From Euonymus europaeus (Eukaryota > Streptophyta > Magnoliopsida > Celastrales > Celastraceae): 64,000 nucleotides of DNA. The notes under the pieces were generated by a model. It made no database searches. It was not told the DNA's origin and saw nothing but the letters and a program-made list of their open reading frames with translations. Shown here piece by piece: positions 35,651 through 49,572 of this stretch (positions within the stretch are counted from its first letter, which is position 1; each line of letters begins with the position of its first letter). The stretch covers positions 13,787,001 to 13,851,000 of the forward strand of contig OY756971.1 of assembly GCA_963580455.1 (NCBI GenBank), in the 5' to 3' direction. The position numbers and the translations under genes were made by a program.

Positions 35651-38504
35651 GATGGTCCGAAGTTGCTCAACTCTCTCTATGGGGGAGCTTTTAACGGCTT
35701 TGTTCATTTCTCATAGAAAGTTGATGTTTTGGCAATTAAATAATCTTGAAGCTTATACTCGTAAAATTTGACATAGAATAACAATAAAAACTGTACACCG
35801 AGCAACTTTGATGGTTCGAAGTTGCTCAACTCTCTCTATGAAGGAGCTTTTAGCGGCTTTGTCGATTTCTGATAGAAAGTTGGTGTTTTGGCAATTAAAT
35901 AATCTTGAAGCTTATAGTCGTAAAATTTAGCATAAAAGAAAAATAAAAGGTGTACACGTAGCAACTTTGACGGTCCGAAGTTGCTCAACTCTCTCTATGA
36001 AGGAGCTTTTAACAATTTTGTGGATTTGTCATAGAAAGTTGCGGTTTTTGCATTGAAATAATCTAGGAAGCTTATACTTATAAAATTTGACATAGAAGCA
36101 CAATAAAAAGTGTACACTGAGCAACTTTGATGGTCCGAAGTTGCTCAACTCTCTCTATGGAAAAGATTTTAACGGCTTTGTCCATTTTTCATTTAAAGTT
36201 AGTGTTTTGCAATCATAATAATCCAGGAAGCTTATACTCGTAAAATTTGACATAGAAGAACATTAAAAAGTGTACACCGAGCAACTTTGATGGCCAGAAG
36301 TTGTTCAACTGTATATATGGAGAAGCTCTTAACAGTTATGTCCATTTGTCAAAGAAAATTGTTGTTCTGGCAACGAAATAATCTTGAAAGCATATACTCG
36401 AAAAATTTGACATATAAGCATAATAAAAAGTGTACACTGAGAAATTTTGATGGTCCGAAGTTGCTCAACTCTCTCTATGGAGAAGGTTTTAACAATTTTG
36501 TCCATTTGTCATAGAAAGTTAGGGTTTTCGCATCGAAATAATCTAGGAAGCATATACTCATAAAATTTGGCATAGAATAATTATAAAAAGTGTACACCGA
36601 GCAACTTTGATGGTTCGAAGTTGCTCAACTCTTTCTTTGGAAGAGAATTTAATGGTTTTGTCCATTTGTCATAGAAAGTTAATGTTTTGCCATCGTAATA
36701 ATCTAGGAAGCTTATACTCATAAAATTTGGCATAGAAAAACAATAAAAAGTGTACACCGAGCAACTTTGATAGTCCGAAGTTGCTCAACTCTCTCCATGG
36801 AAGAGATTTTAACGGCTTTGTTCCTTTATCATAGAAAGTTAGTGTTTTGGAATCGTAATAATCTAGGAAGCTTATACTCGTAAAATTTGACGTAGAAGAA
36901 TATTAAAAATTCTACACCGAGCAACTTTGGTGGTCTGAAGTTGCTCAACTCTCTCTATGGAGGAGCTTTTAACGGTTTTTGTCCATTTTTCATAGAAAGT
37001 TGGTGTTTTGGCATCGAAATAATCTTGGAAGCTTATACTCGTAAAATTTTACATAGAAGGACAATAAAAAGTTTACACCAAGAAACTTTGATGGTCCGAA
37101 GTTGTTCAACACTCACTATGGAGGAGCTTTTAACAGTTTTGTCCATTTGTCATAGAAAGTTGGTGTTTTTGTAACGAAATAATTTAGGAAGCTTATACTC
37201 ATAAAATTTGGCATAAAATAACTATAAAAAGAGTACACCGAGCAACTTTGATAGTCCGAAGTTGCTCAACTCTTTCTATGGAAGAGATTTTAACGCCTTT
37301 GTCCATCTGTCATAGAAAGTTAGTGTTTTGCCATCGTAATAATCTAGGAAGCTTATACTCGTAAAATTTGACGTAGAAGAATATTAAAAAGTGTACACCG
37401 AGCAACTTTGGTGGTCTGAAGTTGCTCAACTGTCTCTATGGAGGAGCTTTTAACAATTTTTGTCCATTTGCCATAGAAAGTTGGTGTTTTGGCATCAAAA
37501 TAATCCTGGAACCTTATACTCGTAAAATTTGACATAGAAGCACAATAAAAAGTTTACACCACGCAACTTTGATGGTCCGAAGTTGTTCAACTCTCTCTAT
37601 GGAGGAGCTTTTAACAGTTTTGTCCATTTGTCTTAGAAAGTTGGTGTTTTTGCAATGAAATAATTTAGGAAGCTTATACTCATAAAATTTGGCATAGAAT
37701 AACTATAAAAAGTGTACACCGGGCAACTTTGATAGTCCAAAGTTGTTCAACTCTCTCTATGGAAGAGATTTTAACGGCTTTGTGCATTTGTCATAGAAAG
37801 TTAGTGTTTTGCCATCGTAATAATCTAGGAAGCTTTTACTCGTAAAATTTGACGTAGAAGAATATTAAAAAGTGTACACTGAGCAACTTTGATGGTCCGA
37901 AGTTGCTCAACTCTCTCTATGGAGGAGCTTTTGACGGCTTTTGTCCATTTGTCATAGAAAGTTGGTGTTTTGGCATCGAAATAATCTTTGAAGCTTATAC
38001 TCATAAAATTTGACATAGAAGCAAAGTAAAAAGTTTACACCAAGCAACTTTGACGGTCCGAAGTTTCTCAACTCTCTCTATGGAGGAGTTTTTAACAGTT
38101 TTGTCCATTTGTCAGAGAAAGTTGGTGTTTTGGCAACGAAATAATTTAGGAAGCTTATACTCATAAAATTTGGCATAGAATAACTATAAAAAGTGTACAC
38201 CGAGCAATTTTGATGGCCCGAAGTTTCTGAACTCTCTCAATGGAGGAGCTTTTTAACGGCTCTGTCCATTTGTCATAGAAAGTTGGAGTTTTTGCAATTA
38301 AATAATCTTGAGGCTTATACTCGTAAAATTTGGCATAGAAGAACAATAAAATGTGTACACCATGCAGCTTTGACCGTCCAAAGTTGTTCAACTCTTTCTA
38401 TGGAGGAGCTTTTAACAATTTTGTGCATTTCCCATAGAAACTTGGGGTTTTGTCATCGAAATAATCTAGGAAGCTTATACTCATAAAATTTGATATAAAA
38501 TAAC

Positions 38505-39760
38505 AAAAAAAACTGTACACTGAGCAACTTTGATGGTATGAAGTTGCTCAACTCTCTCTATTGAAGCACTTTTAACGGCTTTGTCTATTTAACAAAGAAC
38601 ATTAAAAATTGTACACCGAGCAACTTTGATGGTCCGAAGTTGCTCAACTCTCTCTATGGGGGAGCTTTTAAAGTCTTTGTCCATTTGTCATAGAAAGTTA
38701 GTGTTTTGCCATCGAAATAATCTAGGAAGCTTATACTCGTAAAATTTGACATAGAAGAACATTAAAAAGTGTACATCGAGCAACTTGGATGGTCCGAAGT
38801 TGCTCAACTCTCTTTATGGAGGAGGTTTTAACGGCTTTGTCCATTTGTCATAGAAAGTTGGGGTTTTGGCATCGAAATAATCTTGGAAGCTTATAGTCGT
38901 AAAATTTAGCATAGAAGAACAATAAAAGGTGTACACCGAGCAACTTTGACGGTCCGAAGTTGCTCAACTCTCTCTATGGAGGAGCTTTTAACAATTTTGT
39001 GGATTTGTCATAGAAAGTTGCGGTTTTGGCATCGAAATAATCTTGGAAGCATATACTCGAAAAATTTGACATAGAAGCATAATAAAAAGTGTACACTGAG
39101 CAATTTTGAAGATCCGAAGTTGCCCAACTCTCTCTATGGAGGAGGTTTTAAAAATTTTGTCCATTTGTCATAGAAAGTAGGGGTTTTCGCATCGAAATAA
39201 TCTCGGAAGCATATACTCATAAAATTTGGCATAGAATAATTATAAAAAGTGTACACCAAGCAACTTCGATAGTTCGAAGTTGCTCAACTCTTTCTTTGGA
39301 AGAGATTTTAATGGCTTTGTCCATTTGTCATAGAAAGTTAATATTTTGCCATCGTAATAATATAGGAAGCTCATACTCGTAAAATTTGACGTAGAAGAGT
39401 ATTAAAAAGTGTACACCGAGCAACTTTGATTGTCCGAAGTTACTCAACTCTCTCTATGAAGGAGCTTTTGACGGCTTTTGTCCATTTGTCATAGAAAGTT
39501 GGTGTTTTGGCATCGAAATAATCTTTGAAGCTTATACTTGTAAAATTTTACATAAAAGCACAATAAAAAGTTTACACCAACCAACTTTGATGGTCCGAAG
39601 TTCTTCAACTCTCTCTATGGAGGAGCTTTTAACAGTTTTGTCCATTTGTCATAGAAAGTTGGTGTTTTGTCATCGAAATAATCTAGGAAAATTATACTCA
39701 TAAAATTTGACATAGAAAAACAATAAAAAGTGTATACAGAGCAACTTTGATGGACTGAAG
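38505..39760 (+). repeat. Multi-monomer block related to 41.9-45.0 kb
   Basis: This block carries the shared-deletion monomer (38594), the AACTTCGATAG variant (about 39260) and the CTTTCTTTGG variant in the order found at 41.9-43.4 and 43.5-45.0 kb. The offset to the first of those is 3,405-3,412 bases. It is an earlier copy separated from them by other monomers. Confidence 0.75.
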
Positions 39761-40149
39761 TTGCTCAACTCTCTCTATGGAGGAGCTTTTAACAATTTTA
39801 TGCATTTCTCATAGAAACTTGGGGTTTTGTCATCAAATAATCTAGGAAGCTTATACTCATAAAATTCGATATAGAATAACAAAAAAAACTGTACACTGAG
39901 CAACTTTGATGGTATGAAGTTGCTCAACTCTCTCTATGAAAGCGTTTTTAACGGCTTTGTCTATTTATCATAGAAAGTTAGTGTTTTGCCATCGATATAA
40001 TCTAGGAATCTTAGACTCGTAAAATTTCACATAGAAGAACATTAAAAGGTGTACACCGAACAACTTTGATGGTCCGAAGTTGCTCAACTCTCTCTATGGA
40101 GGAGCTTTTAACAATTTTATGCATTTCTCATAGAAACTTGGGGTTTTGT

Positions 40150-40240
40150 CATCAAATAATCTAGGAAGCTTATACTCATAAAATTTGACATTCCAAATTT
40201 TCTCAACTCTCTCTATGGAAGACCTTTTAACGTCTTTGTC
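40150..40240 (+). repeat. Monomer with deletion between direct repeats
   Basis: AAATTTGACAT runs straight into TCCAAATTTTCTC at 40184-40191. The full version near 41,410-41,480 has two TTTGACAT copies separated by about 35 bases, and here one copy and the sequence between are gone. This is the signature of slippage or single-strand annealing between 8-bp direct repeats. Confidence 0.8.
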
Positions 40241-41929
40241 CATTTGTCATAGAAAGTTAGTGTTTTGCAATCGAAATAATCTAGGAAGGTTATACTCGTA
40301 AAATTTGACATCGAATAACATTAAAAATTGTACACAGAGCAACTTTGATGGTCCGAAGTTGCTCAACTCTCTCTATCGGGGAGCTTTTAACGGCTTTGTC
40401 CATTTCTCATAGAAAGTTGGTGTTTTGGAAATTAAATAATCTTGAAACTTATACTCGTAAAATTTAGCATAGAAGAACAATAAAAGGTGTACACCAAGCA
40501 ACTTTGACGGTCCGAAGTTGCTCAACTCTCTCTATGGAGGAGCTTTTAACAATTTTATGCATTTCTCATAGAAACTTGGGGTTTTGTCATCAAATAATCT
40601 AGGAAGCTTATACTCATAAAATTCGATATAGAATAACAAAAAAAACTGTACACTGAGCAACTTTGATGGTATGAAGTTGCTCAACTCTCTCTATGGAAGC
40701 GTTTTTAACGGCTTTGTCTATTTATCATAGAAAGTTAGTGTTTTGCCATCGATATAATCTAGGAATCTTAGACTCGTAAAATTTCACATAGAAGAACATT
40801 AAAAGGTGTACACCGAACAACTTTGATGGTCCGAAGTTGCTCAACTCTCTCTATGGAAGAGCTTTTAACGGCTTTGTCCATTTGTCATAGAAAGTTGGGG
40901 TTTTGTCTTCGAAATAATCTAGGAAGCTTATACTCATAAAATTTGACATATAAGAACAATAAAAAGTGTACACCGAGCAACTTTGATGTTCCGAAGTTGC
41001 TCAACTCCTTTTATGGGGCAGCTTTTAACGGCTTTGTCCATTTCTCATAGAAAGTTGGTGTTTTAGCAATTAAATAATCTTGAAACTTGTACTTGTAAAA
41101 TTTAGCATAGAAGAACAATAAAAGGTGTACACTGAGCAACTTTGACGGTCCGAAGTTGCTCAACTCTCTCTATGGAGGAGATTTTAACAATTTTGTTCAT
41201 TTCTCATAGAAACTTGGGGTTTTGTCATCAAATAATATAGGAAGCTTATACTCATAAAATTTGACATATAAGAACAATAAAAAGTGTACACCGAGCAACT
41301 TTTATGGTCCGAAGTTGCTCAACTCGCTTTATTGGGGAGATTTTAACGACTTTGTTCATTTCTCATAGAAAGTTGGGCTTTTGTCATCGAAATAATCTAG
41401 GAAACTTATACTCATAAAATTTGACATAGAATAACAATAAAAAGTGTACACCGAGAAACTTTGACATTCCAAATTTTCTCAACTCTCTCTATGGAAGAAC
41501 TTTTAACATCTTTGTCCATTTGTCATAGAAAGTTAGTGTTTTGCAATCGAAATAATCTAGGAAGGTTATACTCGTAAAATTTGACATCGAATAACATTAA
41601 AAATTGTACACAGAGCAACTTTGATGGTCCGAAGTTGCTCAACTCTCTCTATCGGGGAGCTTTTAACGGCTTTGTCCATTTCTCATAGAAAGTTGGTGTT
41701 TTGGAAATTAAATAATCTTGAAACTTATACTCGTAAAATTTATCATAGAAGAACAATAAAAGGTGTACACCAAGCAACTTTGACGGTCCGAAGTTGCTCA
41801 ACTCTCTCTCTATGGAGGAGCTTTTAACAATTTTATGCATTTCTCATAGAAACATGGGGTTTTGTCATCGAATAATCTAGGAAGCTTATACTCATAAAAT
41901 TCGATATAGAATAACAAAAAAAACTGTAC

Positions 41930-43460
41930 ACTGAGCAACTTTGATGGTATGAAGTTGCTCTCTCTATTGAAGCGCTTTTAATGGCTTTGTCTATTTATCA
42001 AAGAACATTAAAAATTGTACACCGAGCAACTTTGATGGTCCGAAGTTGCTCAACTCTCTCTATGGGGGAGCTTTTAACGTCTTTGTCCATTTGTCATACA
42101 AAGTTAGTGTTTTGCCATCGAAATAATCTAGGAAGCTTATACTCGTAAAATTTGACATAGAAGAACATTAAAAAGTGTACACCGAGCAACTTGGATGGTC
42201 CGAAGTTGCTCAACTCTCTTTATGAAGGAGCTTTTAACGGCTTTGTCGATTTCTGATAGAAAGTTGGTGTTTTGGCAATTAAATAATCTTGAAGCTTATA
42301 GTAGTAAAATTTAGCATAGAAGAACAATAAAAGGTGTACACCGAGCAACTTTGACGGTCCGAAGTTGCTCAACTCTCTCTATGGAGGAGCTTTTAACAAT
42401 TTTGTGGATTTTTCATAGAAAGTTCCGGTTTTGGCATCGAAATAATCTTGGAAGCATATACTCGAAAAATTTGACATAGAAGCATAATAAAAAGTGTACA
42501 CTGAGCAATTTTGAAGATCCGAAGTTGCTCAACTCTCTCTATGGAGGAGGTTTTAAAAATTTTGTCCATTTGTCATAGAAAGTAGGGGTTTTCGCATCGA
42601 AATAATCTCGGAAGCATATACTCATAAAATTTGGCATAGAATAATTATAAAAAGTGTACACCTAGCAACTTCGATAGTTCGAAGTTGCTCAACTCTTTCT
42701 TTGGAAGAGATTTTAATGGCTTTGTCCATTTGTCATAGAAAATTAATATTTTGCCATCGTAATAATATAGGAAGCTCATACTCGTAAAATTTGACGTAGA
42801 AGAGTATTAAAAAGTGTACACCGAGCAACTTTGATTGTCCGAAGTTACTCAACTCTCTCTATGAAGGAGCTTTTGACGGCTTTTGTCCATTTGTCATAGA
42901 AAGTTGGTGTTTTGGCATCGAAATAATCTTTGAAGCTTATACTTGTAAAATTTTACATAAAAGCACAACAAAAATTTTACACCAACCAACTTTGATGTTC
43001 CGAAGTTCTTCAACTCTCTCTATGGAGGAGCTTTTAACAGTTTTGTCCATTTGTCATAGAAAGTTGGTGTTTTGTCATCGAAATAATCTAGGAAAATTAT
43101 ACTCATAAAATTTGACATAGAAAAACAATAAAAAGTGGTTACCGAGCAAATTTGATGGACTGAAGTTTCTCAACTCTCTCTATGGATGAGCTTTTTAACG
43201 GCTTTGTCCATTTCTCATAGAAAGTTGGAGTTTTTGCAATTAAATATTGTTGAGGCTTATACTCGTAAAATTTGGCATAGAAGAACAATAAAATGTGTAC
43301 ACCAGGAAGCTTTGACCGTCCAAAGTTGTTCAACTCTTTCTATGGAGAAGCTTTTAACAATTTTGTGCATTTCTCATAGAAACTTGGGGTTTTGTCATCG
43401 AAATAATCTAGGACGCTTATACTCATAAAATTTGATATAGAATAACAAAAAAAACTGTAC
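41930..43460 (+). repeat. About 1.53-kb tandem block, copy 1
   Basis: This block repeats at an offset of 1,529-1,536 bases. Shared markers are the deletion monomer (42000 and 43536), ACACCTAGCAACTTCGATAG (42661 and 44195 at CCTAGC) and the A-run ACTGTACACTGAGC monomers (about 41915, 43444 and 44971). The length is not a whole number of 160-bp monomers because each copy includes a truncated one. Confidence 0.85.
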
Positions 43461-44990
43461 ACTGAGCAACTTTGATGGTATGAAGTTGCTCAACTCTCTC
43501 TATTGAAGCTCTTTTAATGGCTTTGTCTATTTATCAAAGAACATTAAATATTGTACACCGAGCAACTTTGATGGTCCGAAGTTGCTCAACTCTCTCTATG
43601 GGGGAGCTTTTAACGTCTTTGTCCATTTTTCATAGAAAGTTAGTGTTTTGCCATCGAAATAATCTAGGAAGCTTATACTCGTAAAATTTGACATAGAAGA
43701 ACATTAAGTGTACACCGAGCAACTTGGATGGTCCGAAGTTGCTCAACTCTCTTTATGGAGGAGGTTTTAACGGCTTTGTCCATTTGTCATAGAAAGTTGG
43801 TGTTTTGGCATCGAAATAATCTTGGAAGCTTATAGTCGTAAAATTTAGCATAGAAGAACAATAAAAGGTGTACACCGAGCAACTTTGACGGTCCGAAGTT
43901 GCTCAACTCTCTCTATGGAGGAGCTTTTAACAATTTTGTGGATTTGTCATAGAAAGTTGCGGTTTTGGCATCGAAATAATCTTGGAAGCATATACTCGAA
44001 AAATTTGACATAGAAGCATAATAAAAAGTGTACACTGAGCAATTTTGAAGATCCGAAGTTGCTCAACTCTCTCTATGGAGGAGGTTTTAAAAATTTTGTC
44101 CATTTGTCATAGAAAGTAGGGGTTTACGCATCGAAATAATCTCGAAAGCATATACTCATAAAATTTGGCATAGAATAATTATAAAAAGTGTACACCTAGC
44201 AACTTCGATAGTTCGAAGTTGCTCAACTCTCTCTTTGGAAGAGATTTTAATGGCTTTGTCCATTTGTCATAGAAAGTTAATATTTTGCCATCGTAATAAT
44301 ATAGGAAGCTCATACTCGTAAAATTTGACGTAGAAGAGTATTAAAAAGTGTACACCGAGCAACTTTGATTGTCCGAAGTTACTCAACTCTCTCTATGAAG
44401 GAGCTTTTGACGACTTTTGTCCATTTGTCATAGAAAGTTGGTGTTTTGGCATCGAAATAATCTTTGAAGCTTATACTTGTAAAATTTTACATAAAAGCAC
44501 AATAAAAAGTTTAGACCAACCAACTTTGATGGTCCGAAGTTCTTCAACTCTCTCTATGGAGGAGCTTTTAACAGTTTTGTCCATTTGTCATAGAAAGTTG
44601 GTGTTTTGTCATCGAAATAATCTAGGAACATTATACTCATAAAATTTGACATAGAAAAACAATAAAAAGTGTATACCGAGCAACTTTGATGGACTGAAGT
44701 TTCTCAACTCTCTCTATGGATGAGCTTTTTAACGGCTTTGTCCGTTTCTCATAGAAAGTTTGAGGTTTTGCAATTAAATATTGTTGAGGCTTATACTCGT
44801 AAAATTTGGCATAGAAGAACAATAAAATGTGTACACCAGGCAGCTTTGACCGTCAAAAGTTGTTAAACTCTCTTTATGGAGGAGCTTTTAACAATTTTGT
44901 GCATTTCTCATAGAAACTTTGGGTTTTGTCATTGAAATAATCTAGGAAGCTTATACTCATAAAATTTGATATAGAATAACAAAAAAAACT
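43461..44990 (+). repeat. About 1.53-kb tandem block, copy 2
   Basis: Tandem partner of the preceding block with the same order of subtypes and a handful of substitutions. It also lost a few bases in the AACATTAAGTG segment at about 43,703. Its right part is reused in the next, larger duplication. Confidence 0.85.
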
Positions 44991-46640
44991 GTACACTGAG
45001 CAACTTTGATGGTATGAAGTTGCTTAACTCTCTCTGTGGATGCGCTTTTAATGGCTTTGTCCATTTGTCATAGAAAGTTGGGGTTTTGTCTTCGAAATAA
45101 TCTAGGAAGCTTATACTCATAAAATTTGACATATAAGAACAATAAAAAGTGTACACCGAGCAACTTTGATATTCCGAAGTTGCTCAACTCCTTTTATGGG
45201 GCAGCTTTTAACGGCTTTGTCCATTTCTCATAGAAAGTTGGTGTTTTAGCAATTAAATAATCTTGAAACTTGTACTTGTAAAATTTAGCATAGAAGAACA
45301 ATAAAAGGTGTACACTGAGCAACTTTGACGGTCCGAAGTTGCTCAACTCTCTCTATGGAGGAGATTTTAACAATTTTGTTCATTTCTCATAGAAACTTGG
45401 GGTTTTGTCATCAGATAATATAGGAAGCTTATACTCATAAAATTTGACATATAAGAACAATAAAAAGTGTACACCGAGCAACTTTTATGGTCCGAAGTTG
45501 CTCAACTCGCTTTATTGGGGAGCTTTTAACGACTTTGTTCATTTCTCATAGAAAGTTGGGGTTTTGTCATCGAAATAATCTAGGAAACTTATACTCATAA
45601 AATTTGACATAGAATAACAATAAAAAGTGTACACCGAGAAACTTTGACATTCCAAATTTTCTCAACTCTCTCTATGGAAGAACTTTTAACGTCTTTGTCC
45701 ATTTGTCATAGAAAGTTAGTGTTTTGCAATCGAAATAATCTAGGAAGGTTATACTCGTAAAATTTGACATCGAATAACATTAAAAATTGTACACAGAGCA
45801 ACTTTGATGGTCCGAAGTTGCTCAACTCTCTCTATCGGGGAGCTTTTAACGGCTTTGTCCATTTCTCATAGAAAGTTGGTGTTTTGGCAATTAAATAATC
45901 TTGAAGCTTATACTCGTAAAATTTGACATAGAATAACAATAAAAATTGTACACCGAGCAACTTTGATGGTCCGAAGTTGCTCAACTCTCTCTATGGAGGA
46001 GCTTTTAACAATTTTGTGGATTTTTCATAGAAAGTTGCGGTTTTTGCATTGAAATAATGTAGAAAGCTTATACTCATAAAATTTGACATAGAAGCACAAT
46101 AAAAAATGTACACCATGCAACATTGATGGTCCGAAGTTGCTTAACTCTCTCTATGGAAGAGATTTTAACGGCTTTGTCCATTTGTCATAGAAAGTTAGTG
46201 TTTTGCAATCGAAATAATCTATGAAGGTTATACTCGTAAAATTTGACATCGAATAACATTAAAAATTGTACACCGAGCAACTTTCATGGTCCGAAATTGC
46301 TCAAATCTCCCTATGGAAGGGCTTTTAACGGTTTTGTCCATTTGTCAGAGAAAGTTGGTGTTTTGGCATCGAAATAATCTAGGAATCTTATACTCGTAAA
46401 ATTTGACATACAAGCACAATAAAAAGTGTACACCATGCAACTTTGATGGTCCGAAGTTGCTCAACTCTCTCTATGGAAGAGATTTTAACGGCTTTGTCCA
46501 TTTTTCATTTAAAGTTAGTGTTTTGCAATTGTAATAATCTAGGAAGCTTATACTCGTAAAATTCGACATAGAAGAACATTAAAAAGTGTACACCAAGCAA
46601 CTTTGATGGTCCGAAGTTGCTCAACTCTATCTATGGAGCA
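44560..46640 (+). repeat. About 2.08-kb tandem block, copy 1
   Basis: This block matches the next at offsets of 2,077 bases (left part) and 2,236 bases (right part, for example 45081 and 47317). The 159-base change means this copy lacks one whole monomer present in the other, just after CTCTGTGGATGCG. It overlaps the end of the 1.53-kb block. Confidence 0.85.
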
Positions 46641-48880
46641 GCTTTTAACAGTTTTGTCCATTTGTCATAGAAAGTTGGTGTTTTGTCATCGAAATAATCT
46701 AGGAACATTATACTCATAAAATTTGACATAGAAAAACAATAAAAAGTGTATACCGAGCAACTTTGATGGACTGAAGTTTCTCAACTCTCTCTATGGATGA
46801 TCTTTTTAACGGCTTTGTCCATTTCTCATAGAAAGTTTGAGGTTTTGCAATTAAATATTGTTGAGGCTTATACTCGTAAAATTTGGCATAGAAGAACAAT
46901 AAAATGTGTACACCAGGCAGCTTTGACCGTCCAAAGTTGTTAAACTCTCTTTATGGAGGAGCTTTTAACAATTTTGTGCATTTCTCATAGAAACTTTGGG
47001 TTTTGTCATTGAAATAATCTAGGAAGCTTATACTCATAAAATTTGATATAGAATAACAAAAAAAACTGTACACTGAGCAACTTTGATGGTATGAAGTTGC
47101 TTAACTCTCTCTGTGGATGCGCTTTTAACGGCTTTTCTATTTATCATAGAAAGTTAGTGTTATGCCATCGATATAATCTAGGAATCTTAGACTCGTAAAA
47201 TTTCACATAGAAGAACATTAAAAGGTGTACACCGAACAACTTTGATGGTCCGAAGTTGCTCAACTCTCTCTATGGAAGAGCTTTTAACGGCTTTGTCCAT
47301 TTGTCATAGAAAGTTGGGGTTTTGTCTTCGAAATAATCTAGGAAGCTTATACTCATAAAATTTGACATATAAGAACAATAAAAAGTGTACACCGAGCAAC
47401 TTTGATGTTCCGAAGTTGCTCAACTCCTTTTATGGGGCAGCTTTTAACGGCTTTGTCCATTTCTCGTAGAAAGTTGGTGTTTTAGCAATTAAATAATCTT
47501 GAAACTTGTACTTGTAAAATTTAGCATAGAAGAAAAATAAAAGGTGTACACTGAGCAACTTTGACGGTCCGAAGTTGCTCAACTCTCTCTATGGAGGAGA
47601 TTTTAACAATTTTGTTCATTTCTCATAGAAACTTGGGGTTTTGTCATCAAATAATATAGGAAGCTTATACTCATAAAATTTGACATATAAGAACAATCAA
47701 AAGCGTACACCGAGCAACTTTTATGGTCCGAAGTTGCTCAACTCGCTTTATTGGGGAGCTTTTAACGACTTTGTTCGTTTCTCATAGAAAGTTGGGGTTT
47801 TGTCATCGAAATAATCTAGGAAACTTATACTCATAAAATTTGACATAGAATAACAATAAAAAGTGTACACCGAGAAACTTTGACATTCCAAATTTTCTCA
47901 ACTCTCTCTATGGAAGAACTTTTAACGTCTTTGTCCATTTGTCATAGAAAGTTAGTGTTTTGCAATCGAAATAATCTAGGAAGGTTATACTCGTAAAATT
48001 TGACATCGAATAACATTAAAAATTGTACACAGAGCAACTTTGATGGTCCGAAGTTGCTCAACTCTCTCTATCGGGGAGCTTTTAACGGCTTTGTCCATTT
48101 CTCATAGAAAGTTGGTGTTTTGGCAATTAAATAATCTTGAAGCTTATACTCGTAAAATTTGACATAGAATAACAATAAAAATTGTACACCGAGCAACTTT
48201 GATGGTCCGAAGTTGCTCAACCCTCTCTATGGAGGAGCTTTTAACAATTTTGTGGATTTTTCATAGAAAGTTGCGGTTTTTGCATTGAAATAATCTAGGA
48301 AGCTTATACTCATAAAATTTGACATAGAAGCACAATAAAAAGTGTACACCATGCAACATTGATGGTCCGAAGTTGCTCAACTCTCTCTATGGAAGAGATT
48401 TTAACGGCGTTGTCCATTTGTCATAGAAAGTTAGTGTTTTGCAATCGAAATAATCTATGAAGGTTATACTCGTAAAATTTGACATCGAATAACATTAAAA
48501 ATTGTACACCGAGCAACTTTCATGGTCCGAAATTGCTCACATCTCCCTATGGAAGGGCTTTTAACGGTTTTGTCCATTTGTCAGAGAAAGTTGGTGTTTT
48601 GGCATCGAAATAATCTAGGAATCTTATACTCGTAAAATTTGACATAGAAGCACAATAAAAAGTGTACACCATGCAACTTTGATGGTCCGAAGTTGCTCAA
48701 CTCTCTCTATGGAAGAGATTTTAACGGCTTTGTCCATTTTTCATTTAAAGTTAGTGTTTTGCAATTGTAATAATCTAGGAAGCTTATACTAGTAAAATTC
48801 GACATAGAAGAACATTAAAAAGTGTACACCAAGCAACTTTGATGGTCCGAAGTTGCTCAACTCTATCTATGGAGCAGCTT
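46641..48880 (+). repeat. About 2.24-kb tandem block, copy 2
   Basis: Partner of the preceding block, one monomer longer (the TTATGCCATCGATATAATC monomer at about 47.13-47.28 kb). The junction between copies falls in CAGCTTTTAACAG...GTCCATTTG near 46,640-46,670, within sequence common to both parent monomers. Confidence 0.85.
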
Positions 48881-48999
48881 TTAACAGTTTTGTCCATTTG
48901 TCAAAGAAAGTTATTGTTTTGGCATCAAAATAATCTTGGAAGCTAATTCTCGAAAAATTTGATATAGAAGAATAATAAAAAGTGTACACTGAGCAATTT

Positions 49000-49500
49000 T
49001 AATGGTCCGAAGTTGCTAAACTCTCTCTATGGAGGAGGTTTTAACAATTTTGTCCATTTGTCATAGAAAGTTGGGGTTTTCGCATCGAAATAATCTAGGA
49101 AGCTTATACTCATAAAATTTGGCATAGAATAATTATAAAAAGTGTACGCTGAGCAAATTTGATGGTTTGAAGTTTCTCAACTCTCTCTATGGAAGAGATT
49201 TTAACGGCTTTGTCCATTTGTCATAGAAAGTTAGTGTTTTGCCATCGTAATAATCTAGGAAGCTTATACTCGTAAAATTTGACGTAGAAGAATATTAAAA
49301 AGTGTACACCGAGCAACTTTGATGGTCCGAAGTTGCTAAACTCTCTCTATGGAGGAGGTTTTAACAATTTTGTCCATTTGTCATAGAAAGTTGGGGTTTT
49401 CGCATCGAAATAATCTAGAAAGCTTATACTCCTAAAATTTGGCAGAGAATAATTATAAAAAGTGTACACCGAGCAACTTTGATGGTTCGAAGTTGCTCAA
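49000..49500 (+). repeat. Dimeric (320-bp) duplication
   Basis: The monomer pair with GCTAAACTC and GGGGTTTTCGCATCG recurs at exactly 320 bases (CTCTCTCTATGGAGGAGG at 49021 and 49341). This is a two-monomer tandem duplication with a few differences. Confidence 0.8.
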
Positions 49501-49572
49501 CTCTCTCTATGGATGAGGTTTTAACGGTTTTCCCCATTTATCATAGGAAGTTGGTGTTTTGGCATCGAAATA

